Origin: VRUE01 sp035548675
Lineage (GTDB): Bacteria; Actinomycetota; Thermoleophilia; Solirubrobacterales; 70-9
Direction: 5' to 3'
Length of the DNA: 30,482 nucleotides
Assembly: GCA_035548675.1 (NCBI GenBank)
Contig: DASZSJ010000059.1
Coordinates: forward strand, 1 to 30,482
The position numbers were made by a program, and so were the translations under genes. Shown here in pieces: positions 22,857-30,432 of the stretch. Within the stretch, counting starts at the first letter, position 1. Each line of letters opens with the position of its first letter. Under the pieces are notes generated by a model. It saw only the letters and a program-made list of their open reading frames with translations. It made no database searches and was not told the DNA's origin.

Positions 22857-23777
22857 ATGAGCATCCTGCTCTCCAAGGACACGACCTTCATCGTCCAGGG
22901 CATCACCGGCCGCGAGGCGGTCAACCTGACCCGCGAGTGCCTCGACTATGGCTCCAAGGTGGTGGGCGGCGTCACCCCCGGCCGCAAGGGCCGCGAGGTG
23001 CACGGCGTGCCGGTCTTCGACACCGTCGCCCAGGCGGTCGAGCACCACGGCGGCCCGATCGACGGCTCGGTCGTCACCGTCCCCCCCGCCTTCACCAAGG
23101 ACGCGGTGCTGGAGGCGATCGAGAACGGGATCAAGCTGATCGTCGTCGTCACCGAGCGCATCCCGCGCCGCGACGTCGCCCAGATGGTCGAGCTCGCCGA
23201 CCTGCGCGGCGCCCGCATCATCGGCCCCAACTGCCTCGGCCTGATCGTGCCCGAGGTCTGCAAGATGGGCGGCATCGGCGGCCCCGCCGTGGACGCGGCC
23301 AAGGCCTACGCCCCCGGCCCGGTCGGCGTGATGAGCCGCTCCGGCGGCATGACCACCGAGATCTCCTCCTCGCTGACCCAAGCCGGCCTCGGCGTCTCCA
23401 CCGCCGTCTCGATCGGCGGCGACGCGATCATCGGCTCCACCTACGCCGAGCTGATGCCCTACTTCGAGGCCGACGAGCAGACCCAGGCGATCGTGATCTA
23501 CACCGAGCCCGGCGGCCGCATGGAGGCCCAGCTCTCCGAATGGGTCGCCGACAACGACTCGCGCCTGCCGATCGTCGCCTTCATGGCGGGCAAGTTCATG
23601 GACGACGAGGAGATGAAGGGGATGAGCTTCGGCCACGCCGGCACGATCGTCGAGGGCAAGGAGGACACCGCGACCGAGAAGATCGCCCGGCTGGAAGCGG
23701 CCGGCATCCGCGTGGTCGAGCGGATCGACGAGATCCCCGACGCGGTCAAGGAGAAGCTGGGGGTGGCAGCCCGATGA
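22857..23777 (+). CDS. sucD: Succinyl-CoA synthetase-like alpha subunit
   Basis: A 306-residue CoA-binding and ligase subunit. The N-terminal CoA-binding fold shows FIVQGITGREAVNLTREC, VGGVTPGRKG and VVTVPPAFTKDAVLEAI; the ligase domain has IIGPNCLGL, VMSRSGGMTTE and the active-site phosphohistidine His260 in FGHAGTI. The glutamate that orients this histidine is kept (YTEPGG in place of the usual GEIGG). Compared with well-known SucD proteins, SRSGGMT replaces SRSGTLT, again suggesting a diverged branch. ATG 22857 is preferred to GTG 22851 because it leaves a better gap after the GGCGG purine stretch. Its stop overlaps the ferredoxin-like start (ATGA). Confidence 0.9.
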   Translation: MSILLSKDTTFIVQGITGREAVNLTRECLDYGSKVVGGVTPGRKGREVHGVPVFDTVAQAVEHHGGPIDGSVVTVPPAFTKDAVLEAIENGIKLIVVVTERIPRRDVAQMVELADLRGARIIGPNCLGLIVPEVCKMGGIGGPAVDAAKAYAPGPVGVMSRSGGMTTEISSSLTQAGLGVSTAVSIGGDAIIGSTYAELMPYFEADEQTQAIVIYTEPGGRMEAQLSEWVADNDSRLPIVAFMAGKFMDDEEMKGMSFGHAGTIVEGKEDTATEKIARLEAAGIRVVERIDEIPDAVKEKLGVAAR

Positions 23778-24019
23778 GCGAGACGCTGAACAAGGTCTTC
23801 ATCGAGGTCGAGGTCGACGCCTCGGTCGCCGGCGACGCCGAGCTGGCGCGCAAGCTGGAAGAAGTCTGCCCCGTCGACATCTTCAAGGCGACCGACTCGG
23901 GCGTCGAAGTGGTCGAGGAGAACCTCGACGAGTGCGTCCTCTGCCGCCTCTGCATCGAAGCATCGCCGCCCGGCGCCGTGCGGGTCAAGAAGCTCTACGA
24001 CGGCAGCGAGCTGGCCTAG
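23774..24019 (+). CDS. Small ferredoxin-like 4Fe-4S protein coupled to sucCD
   Basis: An 81-residue acidic protein. Cysteines are Cys32 in EEVCPVDIF and Cys54, Cys57 and Cys60 in ECVLCRLC. The spacing after Cys60 is that of a normal ferredoxin (C-x2-C-x2-C-x3-C-P), but the fourth position is Ser64. Cys32 in a CP motif could be the fourth ligand, as in FixX-type ferredoxins, giving one 4Fe-4S cluster. The ATG overlaps the sucD stop, so synthesis is probably coupled to the CoA ligase. An electron-carrying role beside an acyl-CoA synthetase is unexpected and unexplained; a partner for a 2-oxoacid:ferredoxin oxidoreductase or an ETF-type chain is only a guess. The stop codon shares CTAG with the convergent regulator gene. 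Confidence 0.8.
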   Translation: MSETLNKVFIEVEVDASVAGDAELARKLEEVCPVDIFKATDSGVEVVEENLDECVLCRLCIEASPPGAVRVKKLYDGSELA

Positions 24020-24690
24020 CTCGCGACGGGCGACGGCGCGGCGGCCTCCGCTTCCGCGCGCAGGCGGTCGGGAATGACCACCATCGCGCGCAGCCGCTCG
24101 AGCAGCTCGCGGTCGCCCTCGACCTCGGTGCCGCCGGCGCCGGCCTCGCCGACGACGAGCGCCGCGATGACTTCGATCGGCGCACCGGCCAGGAGCAGAT
24201 CGGGGTTCTCCACCGGACCGCGACCGATCGTGGTCCAACCGCCCTCGATGCGCAGCCAGTAGTCCTCGCCGTCGGTGCGCAGGCCCAGCGTCGCCTCGAA
24301 ATCCGGTGGCGGCTGCAGGATCACCCGAATCGCGCTCGGCAGCGAAGAGGGCGCCAAGTCGATTACGTCTTCGAGCTTCTGCAGGCCCATCCCCCAGCGC
24401 CCCAGCTCGACCATCGGCCGCTCCAGGCCGCGGCCGAGCGCGGTCAACTCGTAGACGGTCGCCGAAGCGGGCGGCGGCAGTTCGCGCCGGACGACGATGC
24501 CGTGCTGCTCGAGCTCGCGCAGGCGCTTGGTCAGGATGTCGGTCGGGGCGCCGCCCACCGCCCTCACCAGGGCCGAGAAGCGCATCGGCCCGAGCGAGAG
24601 CTCGCGCACGATCAGCAGCGTCCAGCGCTCGCCGATGCGGTCGAGCGCGTAGGCGAGACTGCACGCCTGCCCATATTGGCGGGACCCCAT
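24016..24690 (-). CDS. HxlR-family winged-helix transcriptional regulator with C-terminal extra domain
   Basis: A 224-residue regulator. The N-terminal 100 residues are HxlR-like: a cysteine near the start (Cys10 in GQACSLAYALDRIGERWTLL, which in redox-sensing members is reactive), the helix RFSALVRAVGGAPTDILTKR and the wing VYELTALGR. The remaining part (about 110-224) is an extra alpha/beta domain, perhaps SCP2-like, found in long HxlR relatives. ATG 24690 is chosen over the TTG at 24711. A plausible promoter reads TTGAAA (24731-24726), 18 nt, TATCAT (24707-24702) on the minus strand, with the -35 inside a palindrome. It is divergent from the MMPL transporter gene and probably controls it and itself. 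Confidence 0.88.
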   Translation of the reverse strand: MGSRQYGQACSLAYALDRIGERWTLLIVRELSLGPMRFSALVRAVGGAPTDILTKRLRELEQHGIVVRRELPPPASATVYELTALGRGLERPMVELGRWGMGLQKLEDVIDLAPSSLPSAIRVILQPPPDFEATLGLRTDGEDYWLRIEGGWTTIGRGPVENPDLLLAGAPIEVIAALVVGEAGAGGTEVEGDRELLERLRAMVVIPDRLRAEAEAAAPSPVAS

Positions 24691-24724
24691 AGTCAGTTGG
24701 GATGATAGCAATGAAGTAATTGGT

Positions 24725-24748
24725 ATTTCAAAGATAGTGCTTTGAAAT
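24725..24748. promoter_or_regulatory. Perfect 9-bp palindrome ATTTCAAAG-6-CTTTGAAAT, likely HxlR operator
   Basis: The two arms (24725-24733 and 24740-24748) are exact reverse complements in the 86-nt AT-rich gap between the divergent hxlR-type and MMPL genes. It covers the likely -35 of the regulator gene and lies 28 nt before the transporter start, so one bound dimer could control both. Confidence 0.65.
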
Positions 24749-24776
24749 CTGGTACGTTCCCGCGCGTGCTCGTCTC

Positions 24777-26939
24777 ATGCCCCTCCCAGCGGCCGACCCC
24801 GCAGCCGCGATGACCCGGATCGCCAACCTGACCTGGCGGCACCCCAAGCTCGTCCTGCTCGCGGTGGGCGCCTTCGCCCTGCTCGCCGTGGCGATCGGCC
24901 ACGACGTCGAGCGCCATCTCAAGGCGGCGGGCTTCACCGACCCCGCCTCCGAGAGCGAGCAGGCGACCGACCTGCTGCGCGAATCGCTGGGCTACGACCC
25001 CAATCCGGCCATCGTCCTCGTCGTGCGCTCGCCCGGCGGCGGCCCGCTCGACCCAAGCGACCCCGCGGTGCGCCGCCAGGTCAACCGGCTGAGCGAGCGG
25101 GTGAGCCGGGTCCAGTACGTCGGCAACGTGCTCGATCCGCTGCGTCGGCCGCGTGCCGGCGCCAACCTGATCGCCAGCGATGGCGAATCGCTCGCGATCG
25201 CCGCCTACCTCTCGACCAACGACATCGAGGACGCCGGCGGCGTCGCCGCCGAACGGGTCAAGGAACTGGCCGACGCCAGCCCGCTCGACGTCGCCGAGGG
25301 GGGCTTCGCCCAGGGCTTCAACGAGACCAACGACCAGACCCGCACCGACCTGACCAAGGCCGAGCTGATCGCCTTCCCCGTGCTCGCCCTCTTCCTCCTC
25401 TTCGTCTTCCGCGGCGTCGTCGCGGCTGCGGTCCCGCTGCTGATCGGCGGCGTCTCGATCGTCGGCACGCTGCTCGTGCTGCGGGTGATGTCGGGCTTCG
25501 TCGACACCTCGCTCTTCGCGCTCAACATCGCCACCGGGCTCAGCCTCGGCCTCGCCGTCGACTACGCCCTGCTGATGGTCTCGCGCTATCGCGAGGAGCT
25601 CGGCCGCGACGGCCCGAGCCGCGAGGCGCACCGGCGCACGGTGCTGACCGCCGGCCGCACCGCGGTCTTCTCCGGCTTCACCGTCGCCGCAGCGATGGCG
25701 GCGTTGATCTTCATGCCGCAGCGCTTCCTCTACTCGATGGCGGTGGCGGGCGCCTCGGTCGCGGTGCTCTCCTCGCTGATCGCGATCCTCGTCGTCCCCT
25801 CCCTGCTGGCCCTGCTCGGCACCCGCATCGACGCCCTCTCGATCCGGCGCGGGCCGGCGGTCTCCGACAGTTCCGACGGCTGGTACAGGCTTGCGCGCGG
25901 CGTGATGAGGCGGCCGCTCGCAGTCGCCCTCGGCAGCGGCGCCCTGCTCCTAGCCGCAGCGGCGCCGCTGCTCTGGACGACCCTGACTGGGCCGAGCGCC
26001 GAAGCGGTGCCGCCCGGACAACCCTCCTACGACGCCTACCGCTACCTGGAAGCGCACTACCCGCGCGACGTCACCGAGGCCGTCACGGTCGCCGTCGACG
26101 GGCGAGCGAGCCGGGGGCAGCTGGCCGCGTATGAGCGGCGCATCGAGAGCAGCGGCGACGTGGTGCGCGGCACGCCGTTCGTCCGTGTCGCCGCCGACGT
26201 CGCCTACGCCAACTTCGCCCTCGCCGAGCCGGCCCTCTCCGGCGCCTCGCAGGACACCGTGCGGGAGATCCGCGGCCTCGCACCCCCCGGCTCGGCGCGT
26301 GTGCTGGTATCCGGCAACTCGGCCCGCTTCATCGACCAGAAGCAGAGCTTGCTCGAGCACGCGCCGCTGGTGGTGGCGATCATCGCCCTGAGCACGGTAG
26401 TCGTCCTCTTCCTGCTCACCGGCTCGCTGCTGCTGCCGCTGAAGACGCTGCTGATGAACTCGCTGACGCTCGGCGCGACGCTCGGCATCCTCGTCCTCGC
26501 CTTCCAGGCCGGCTGGCTCGACGGGCCGCTCGGCTACACCGGCCCGGCGGCGGTCGAGGTGACCAGCCTCGTCTTCCTCTTCGCCGTCATCTTCGGCCTC
26601 GCCACCGACTACGCGGTGCTGGTGATGGCGCGGATCAAGGAGCGCCACGACCTCGGCGACTCCAACGAGGAGGCGGTCGCGGTCGGGATCGGCCGCACGG
26701 GCCGCGTGATCACCGCCGCCGCGGTCGCGATCGCCCTCGTCTTCCTCGCCTTCGGCGTCAGCTCGGTCTTCTTCGTCAAGCAGATCGCGATCGGCATGGC
26801 CTTCGGCGTGCTGATCGACGCCACCATCGTCCGCGCCCTCCTCGTCCCCTCGCTGATGCGCCTCTTCGGCGAGTGGAACTGGTGGGCGCCGAAACCGCTG
26901 CGGCGGATCTACTTGCGGCTTGGGTTCTCCGAGGCGTAG
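24777..26939 (+). CDS. MMPL/RND-family membrane transporter
   Basis: A 720-residue inner-membrane exporter of the MMPL branch of the RND superfamily, proton-driven pumps for lipids, glycolipids or drugs. Two repeats are visible: an N-terminal helix (LVLLAVGAFALLAVAIG), a periplasmic loop of about 150 residues, a helix bundle with GLSLGLAVDYALLMVSRYREE, then a second helix (around 380), second loop and bundle with IFGLATDYAVLVMARIKE. The GLxxDY and GLATDY motifs carry the Asp expected for proton relay. The length is in the range of the shorter MMPL proteins. ATG 24777 was kept; ATG 24810 (MTRIANLTWRHP) is also reasonable. Expression is probably set by the divergent HxlR regulator. Confidence 0.92.
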   Translation: MPLPAADPAAAMTRIANLTWRHPKLVLLAVGAFALLAVAIGHDVERHLKAAGFTDPASESEQATDLLRESLGYDPNPAIVLVVRSPGGGPLDPSDPAVRRQVNRLSERVSRVQYVGNVLDPLRRPRAGANLIASDGESLAIAAYLSTNDIEDAGGVAAERVKELADASPLDVAEGGFAQGFNETNDQTRTDLTKAELIAFPVLALFLLFVFRGVVAAAVPLLIGGVSIVGTLLVLRVMSGFVDTSLFALNIATGLSLGLAVDYALLMVSRYREELGRDGPSREAHRRTVLTAGRTAVFSGFTVAAAMAALIFMPQRFLYSMAVAGASVAVLSSLIAILVVPSLLALLGTRIDALSIRRGPAVSDSSDGWYRLARGVMRRPLAVALGSGALLLAAAAPLLWTTLTGPSAEAVPPGQPSYDAYRYLEAHYPRDVTEAVTVAVDGRASRGQLAAYERRIESSGDVVRGTPFVRVAADVAYANFALAEPALSGASQDTVREIRGLAPPGSARVLVSGNSARFIDQKQSLLEHAPLVVAIIALSTVVVLFLLTGSLLLPLKTLLMNSLTLGATLGILVLAFQAGWLDGPLGYTGPAAVEVTSLVFLFAVIFGLATDYAVLVMARIKERHDLGDSNEEAVAVGIGRTGRVITAAAVAIALVFLAFGVSSVFFVKQIAIGMAFGVLIDATIVRALLVPSLMRLFGEWNWWAPKPLRRIYLRLGFSEA

Positions 26940-26991
26940 GTCTTGCTCTGGACTGGTTGTGCCGATCCCTTGACACCGCTCAGGATTACTC

Positions 26992-27032
26992 AAGCGAGAG
27001 TTGACCCCCCAGAGGTGGGTCGACTCTCGCTT
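26992..27032 (+). terminator. 16-bp stem-loop after the MMPL gene
   Basis: Left arm 26992-27007 and right arm 27017-27032 pair over 16 positions (15 Watson-Crick and one T-G), starting AAGCGAGAG and ending CTCTCGCTT, with a 9-nt loop. It begins 53 nt after the transporter stop. Only a short TT follows, so termination may be less strict than in low-GC genomes. Confidence 0.7.
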
Positions 27033-27116
27033 CACGCTTCTCGAGCATTGCCATCGCCGAAATAGCTTCGTTCGGAACGCCTAAACGGCCCGCAGAGCCG
27101 CGTGCGATCGATCACA

Positions 27117-27146
27117 TTACTCGCATATAAATTTATATCCGGGTAA
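27117..27146. promoter_or_regulatory. AT-rich palindrome before the TetR gene, likely autoregulatory operator and promoter
   Basis: The core ATATAAATTTATAT (27125-27138) is a perfect 14-bp palindrome. Symmetry continues outward as TTACTCG ... CGGGTAA with one mismatch in the seven, giving a roughly 30-bp site of the size TetR dimers bind. It ends 11 nt before the ATG at 27158 and is by far the most AT-rich spot nearby, so it probably also includes the -10 region. Confidence 0.65.
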
Positions 27147-27157
27147 CGTTGTCGTCG

Positions 27158-27820
27158 ATGGCTGCAACGTCGTCGACCCGCTCGCGGCTCTCGAAGGCCG
27201 ACCGCATGGAGCAGGCGCTCTCGGTCGCCCACACCCTCTTCGCCGAGCGCGGCTTCGCGGCGGTGACGATGGACGAGGTCGCCTCCGCCGTCGGCGTCAC
27301 CAAGCCCCTCCTCTACAACTACTTCGGCAACAAGGAGCGCCTCTACATCGCCTGCATGCAGCGCTCCGGCGACGCGCTGACCCAGATGATCCTCGACACG
27401 GTCGGCGACGCGCGCAGCCCGGCCGACGCCCTCAACCAGGGCCTGCGCGCCTTCTTCGCCTTCCTCGACGCGGACCGCGCCGCCTGGGCCGTGCTCTTCG
27501 ACGAGACCCTGCCCCAGAGCGGCGAGCTGGCCGACCGCGTCGGCGAGTACCGCGGCCGCCTGATCGAGCTGGTCTCCGAATCGCTGCTCGCGCAGCTGCC
27601 GGAGAAACAGCGCGCCGCGGCGCGGATCGAAGTCGAAGCCCTCTCCACCGCCCTGCTCGGCTCCGCCGAGGCGCTGGCGCGCTGGTGGTTGCGCACCGAA
27701 GCGACCAGCGCCCAGGAAGCGGCCGAGCTTCTGATCGCAACCGTCGAGCCGGGCCTGCGCCTGCGCTCCACCCCCTCCGCAAATCCCTCGAGACCGAAAC
27801 CGAAAGGCGAAAGCAGTTGA
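27158..27820 (+). CDS. TetR-family transcriptional regulator
   Basis: A 220-residue repressor-type protein. The TetR DNA-binding domain spans about 15-62: ALSVAHTLFAERGFAAVTMDEV, the recognition segment VTKPLLYNYFGNKERLY, followed by an all-helical ligand domain with a conserved-looking DADRAAWAVLFDE stretch. ATG 27158 is preferred to the in-frame TTG at 27149. Its stop overlaps the TTG start of the thiolase (TTGA), so it is the first gene of a fatty-acid type operon and probably senses an acyl-CoA or related ligand. Confidence 0.9.
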   Translation: MAATSSTRSRLSKADRMEQALSVAHTLFAERGFAAVTMDEVASAVGVTKPLLYNYFGNKERLYIACMQRSGDALTQMILDTVGDARSPADALNQGLRAFFAFLDADRAAWAVLFDETLPQSGELADRVGEYRGRLIELVSESLLAQLPEKQRAAARIEVEALSTALLGSAEALARWWLRTEATSAQEAAELLIATVEPGLRLRSTPSANPSRPKPKGESS

Positions 27821-29109
27821 CCACGAAAACACGACGCGTCGCCGTGATCGGCGGCAACCGGATCCCCTTCGCGCGCTCCAACTCCGTCTACTCGCGTGCC
27901 TCCAACCAGGACATGCTCACCGCGGCCCTCGACGGGCTCGTCTCGCGCTACTCGCTCGAGGGCGAGCGGCTCGGCGAGGTCGCCGGCGGCGCCGTGCTCA
28001 AGCACTCGCGCGACCGCGACCTCACCCGCGAGAGCGTGCTCGGCACCCGCCTCGCGCCCGAGACGCCGGCCTACGACGTCCAGCAGGCCTGCGGCACCGG
28101 CCTCGAGACGACGATCCTCGTCGCCAACAAGATCGCGCTCGGCCAGATCGACGCCGGCGTCGCTTGCGGCGCCGACACAACCTCCGACGCGCCGATCGGC
28201 CTCAACGAGAACCTGCGCGAAGTGCTGCTCGACGCCAACCGCGAGAAGTCGGCCTTCGGCCGGGTCAAGCAGCTGACCCGCGTCCGCCCCAGCCACGTCG
28301 TGCCGGCGATCCCGCGCAACGAGGAGCCGCGCACCGGCCTCTCGATGGGCGAGCACTGCGCCGTGATGGCGGCGGAGTGGGAGGTCGGCCGCGAAGAGCA
28401 GGACGAGCTGGCGATGCAGAGCCATCACAAGCTCGCCGCGGCCTACGAGCGCGGCTTCATGGACGACCTCGTCAGCCCCTACCTCGGGCTCGAGCGCGAC
28501 CAGAACATGCGCGCCGACTCATCGCTGGAGAAGCTGGCCAAGCTCGGCCCGGTCTTCGGCGGGCCCGAGGGGACGATGACCGCGGCCAACTCGACGCCGC
28601 TGTCGGACGGCGCCTCGGCGGTGCTGCTCGCCTCCGAGGAGTGGGCGAAGGAGCGCGACCTGCCGATCCTCGCCTACTTCGTCGAGGGCCAGACCGCGGC
28701 GATCGACCACGTGCACAAGCGCGAGGGCCTGCTGATGGCGCCGGCCTACGCGATGCCGCGCATGCTCGACCGCATGGGCAGCGGCCTCGGCGACTTCGAC
28801 TTCTACGAGATCCACGAGGCCTTCGCGGCGCAGGTGCTCTGCACGCTGAAGGCCTGGGAGGACCCTGCTTTCTGCCGCGAGCGGCTCGGCCGCGAGGAGC
28901 CGCTCGGCGCGATCGACCGCGAGCGGCTCAACGTCAACGGCGGCTCGCTGGCGGCGGGCCACCCCTTTGCCGCGACCGGCGGGCGCATCGTCGCCAGCCT
29001 CGCCAAGGCCCTGCACGAGCAGGGCTCGGGCCGCGGCCTGATCAGCATCTGCGCGGCCGCCGGCCAGGGCGTCGTCGCCGCGCTCGAAGCCCCAGGAGGA
29101 AAGGACTGA
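27817..29109 (+). CDS. fadA: Thiolase (acetyl-CoA C-acyltransferase, FadA/FadI type)
   Basis: A 430-residue thiolase that cleaves 3-ketoacyl-CoA with CoA, or runs the condensation in reverse. Seen: nucleophile Cys92 in QQACGTGLE, HEAF with His333, GGSLAAGHPFAATGG with His382 and the second catalytic cysteine Cys412 in CAAAGQG. The length of about 430 fits the FadI/FadA2 branch. The TTG start overlaps the TetR stop and has GAAAGG about 8 nt before it; the 44 codons upstream in frame are a shadow of the regulator. Together with the following FabG4-type reductase and MaoC-like gene it recalls the mycobacterial fadA2/fabG4/htdX set, suggesting a shared acyl-CoA pathway. Confidence 0.92.
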   Translation: MTTKTRRVAVIGGNRIPFARSNSVYSRASNQDMLTAALDGLVSRYSLEGERLGEVAGGAVLKHSRDRDLTRESVLGTRLAPETPAYDVQQACGTGLETTILVANKIALGQIDAGVACGADTTSDAPIGLNENLREVLLDANREKSAFGRVKQLTRVRPSHVVPAIPRNEEPRTGLSMGEHCAVMAAEWEVGREEQDELAMQSHHKLAAAYERGFMDDLVSPYLGLERDQNMRADSSLEKLAKLGPVFGGPEGTMTAANSTPLSDGASAVLLASEEWAKERDLPILAYFVEGQTAAIDHVHKREGLLMAPAYAMPRMLDRMGSGLGDFDFYEIHEAFAAQVLCTLKAWEDPAFCRERLGREEPLGAIDRERLNVNGGSLAAGHPFAATGGRIVASLAKALHEQGSGRGLISICAAAGQGVVAALEAPGGKD

Positions 29110-30431
29110 TGAGCGACCTCTACACACAGGTAGTCAACTCCCCCCCGGGCCGGATGATCGCCGGCCGCGTCGGCCTGCCCCAGCCGACCAAGCTGGAGCG
29201 CCGCGCCGACGGTGCGGCGGAGATCGCCGGCGCCGTGCTCAGCGGCGGCGCCCCCGGCGGCCGCCTCGGCAAACCGATCGAGCGGCTGCTCGGCGACCTC
29301 GGCGCGCCGCCGCCGGCCAAATCCGACAGCCCGGTCAAGGCGCTCGTCTTCGACGCCACCGGCATCGCCGACTCGACCGAGCTGGTCGAGCTGCAGCGCT
29401 TCTTCCACCCCAACGTTAGGCGTGTCCAGCGCTCCGGCCGCGTCGTCGTGCTCGGCACCCCGCCCGCCGGCCTTCCCGCTCGCGCGGCGACCGCGCAGCG
29501 CGCGCTGGAGGGCTTCACCCGCTCGCTCGGCAAGGAGATCGGCCGCGGCATCGCGGTGCAGCTGGTCTACGTCGCCGAGGGTGCCGAGGAGGAGCTCGAC
29601 TCGACCCTGCGCTTCCTCCTCTCCCCTCGCTCGGCCTACGTCTCCGGCCAGGTGATCGAGGTCGGCAAGCCGGTCGCCAAAGCAGAGGACCTCGACTGGT
29701 CGCGGCCGCTGGCCGGCAAGCTCGCCCTCATCACCGGCGCCTCGCGCGGCATCGGCGAGGCGATTGCCGAGACCCTGCACCGCGACGGCGCCGAGCTCGT
29801 CCTGCTCGACGTGCCGGCCCTCTCCGCCGACCTGCAGGCGGTGGCGGCACGGTTCGGCGCCGAGACGATCGAGCTCGACATCACCGAGGAGGACGCGCCG
29901 CGGCGGATCGCCGACGCGATCCCCGACGGGGTCGACGTCGTCGTCCACAACGCCGGCGTCACCCGCGACCGCACGATCGCCAAGATGCCGGAGGACCGCT
30001 GGAGCACGCTGATGGAGATCAACCTCTCCAGCGAGGAGCGGATCGATGACGAGCTGCTCGAGCGCAAGCTGCTGCGGCCCAACGGCCGCATCGTCTGCGT
30101 CTCCTCGATGAGCGGCGTCGCCGGCAACTCCGGCCAGACCAACTACGCCACCTCGAAGGCCGGCGTGATCGGCATGGTCGAGGCGCTGGCGCCCGACCTG
30201 GCCAAGCGCAAGGCGACGATCAACGCGGTCGCCCCCGGCTTCATCGAGACCCAGATGACGGCGAAGATGCCGATCGCGATCCGCGAAGCGGGGCGGCGGA
30301 TGAACAGCATGTCGCAGGGCGGCCTGCCGGTCGACGTCGCCGAGACGATCGCCTGGTTCGCCAGCCCGGCCTCGGCCGGGGTCAACGGCAACGTCGTCCG
30401 CGTCTGCGGCCAGAACCTGCTGGGGGCCTGA
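29109..30431 (+). CDS. fabG: 3-oxoacyl-(ACP/CoA) reductase, high-molecular-weight FabG4 type
   Basis: A 440-residue two-domain SDR. Residues 1 to about 200 are the extra N-terminal domain found in FabG4-like proteins, a Rossmann-like fold without an intact cofactor loop. The C-terminal SDR has the nucleotide-binding GASRGIG (Gly210-Gly216), NAG at 281-283, and the catalytic Ser333 region, Tyr346 and Lys350 (YATSK). It reduces 3-oxoacyl thioesters with NAD(P)H. AGGAGG lies 7-12 nt before the ATG, the best ribosome binding site in the window, and the ATG overlaps the thiolase stop (TGATG). Confidence 0.93.
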   Translation: MSDLYTQVVNSPPGRMIAGRVGLPQPTKLERRADGAAEIAGAVLSGGAPGGRLGKPIERLLGDLGAPPPAKSDSPVKALVFDATGIADSTELVELQRFFHPNVRRVQRSGRVVVLGTPPAGLPARAATAQRALEGFTRSLGKEIGRGIAVQLVYVAEGAEEELDSTLRFLLSPRSAYVSGQVIEVGKPVAKAEDLDWSRPLAGKLALITGASRGIGEAIAETLHRDGAELVLLDVPALSADLQAVAARFGAETIELDITEEDAPRRIADAIPDGVDVVVHNAGVTRDRTIAKMPEDRWSTLMEINLSSEERIDDELLERKLLRPNGRIVCVSSMSGVAGNSGQTNYATSKAGVIGMVEALAPDLAKRKATINAVAPGFIETQMTAKMPIAIREAGRRMNSMSQGGLPVDVAETIAWFASPASAGVNGNVVRVCGQNLLGA

Positions 30432-30432
30432 G

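Noticed and set aside
21521..22924. A 467-codon minus-strand open frame opposite sucC
   Set aside because: Asp/Gly/Leu/Val-rich shadow of a conserved ATP-grasp gene.
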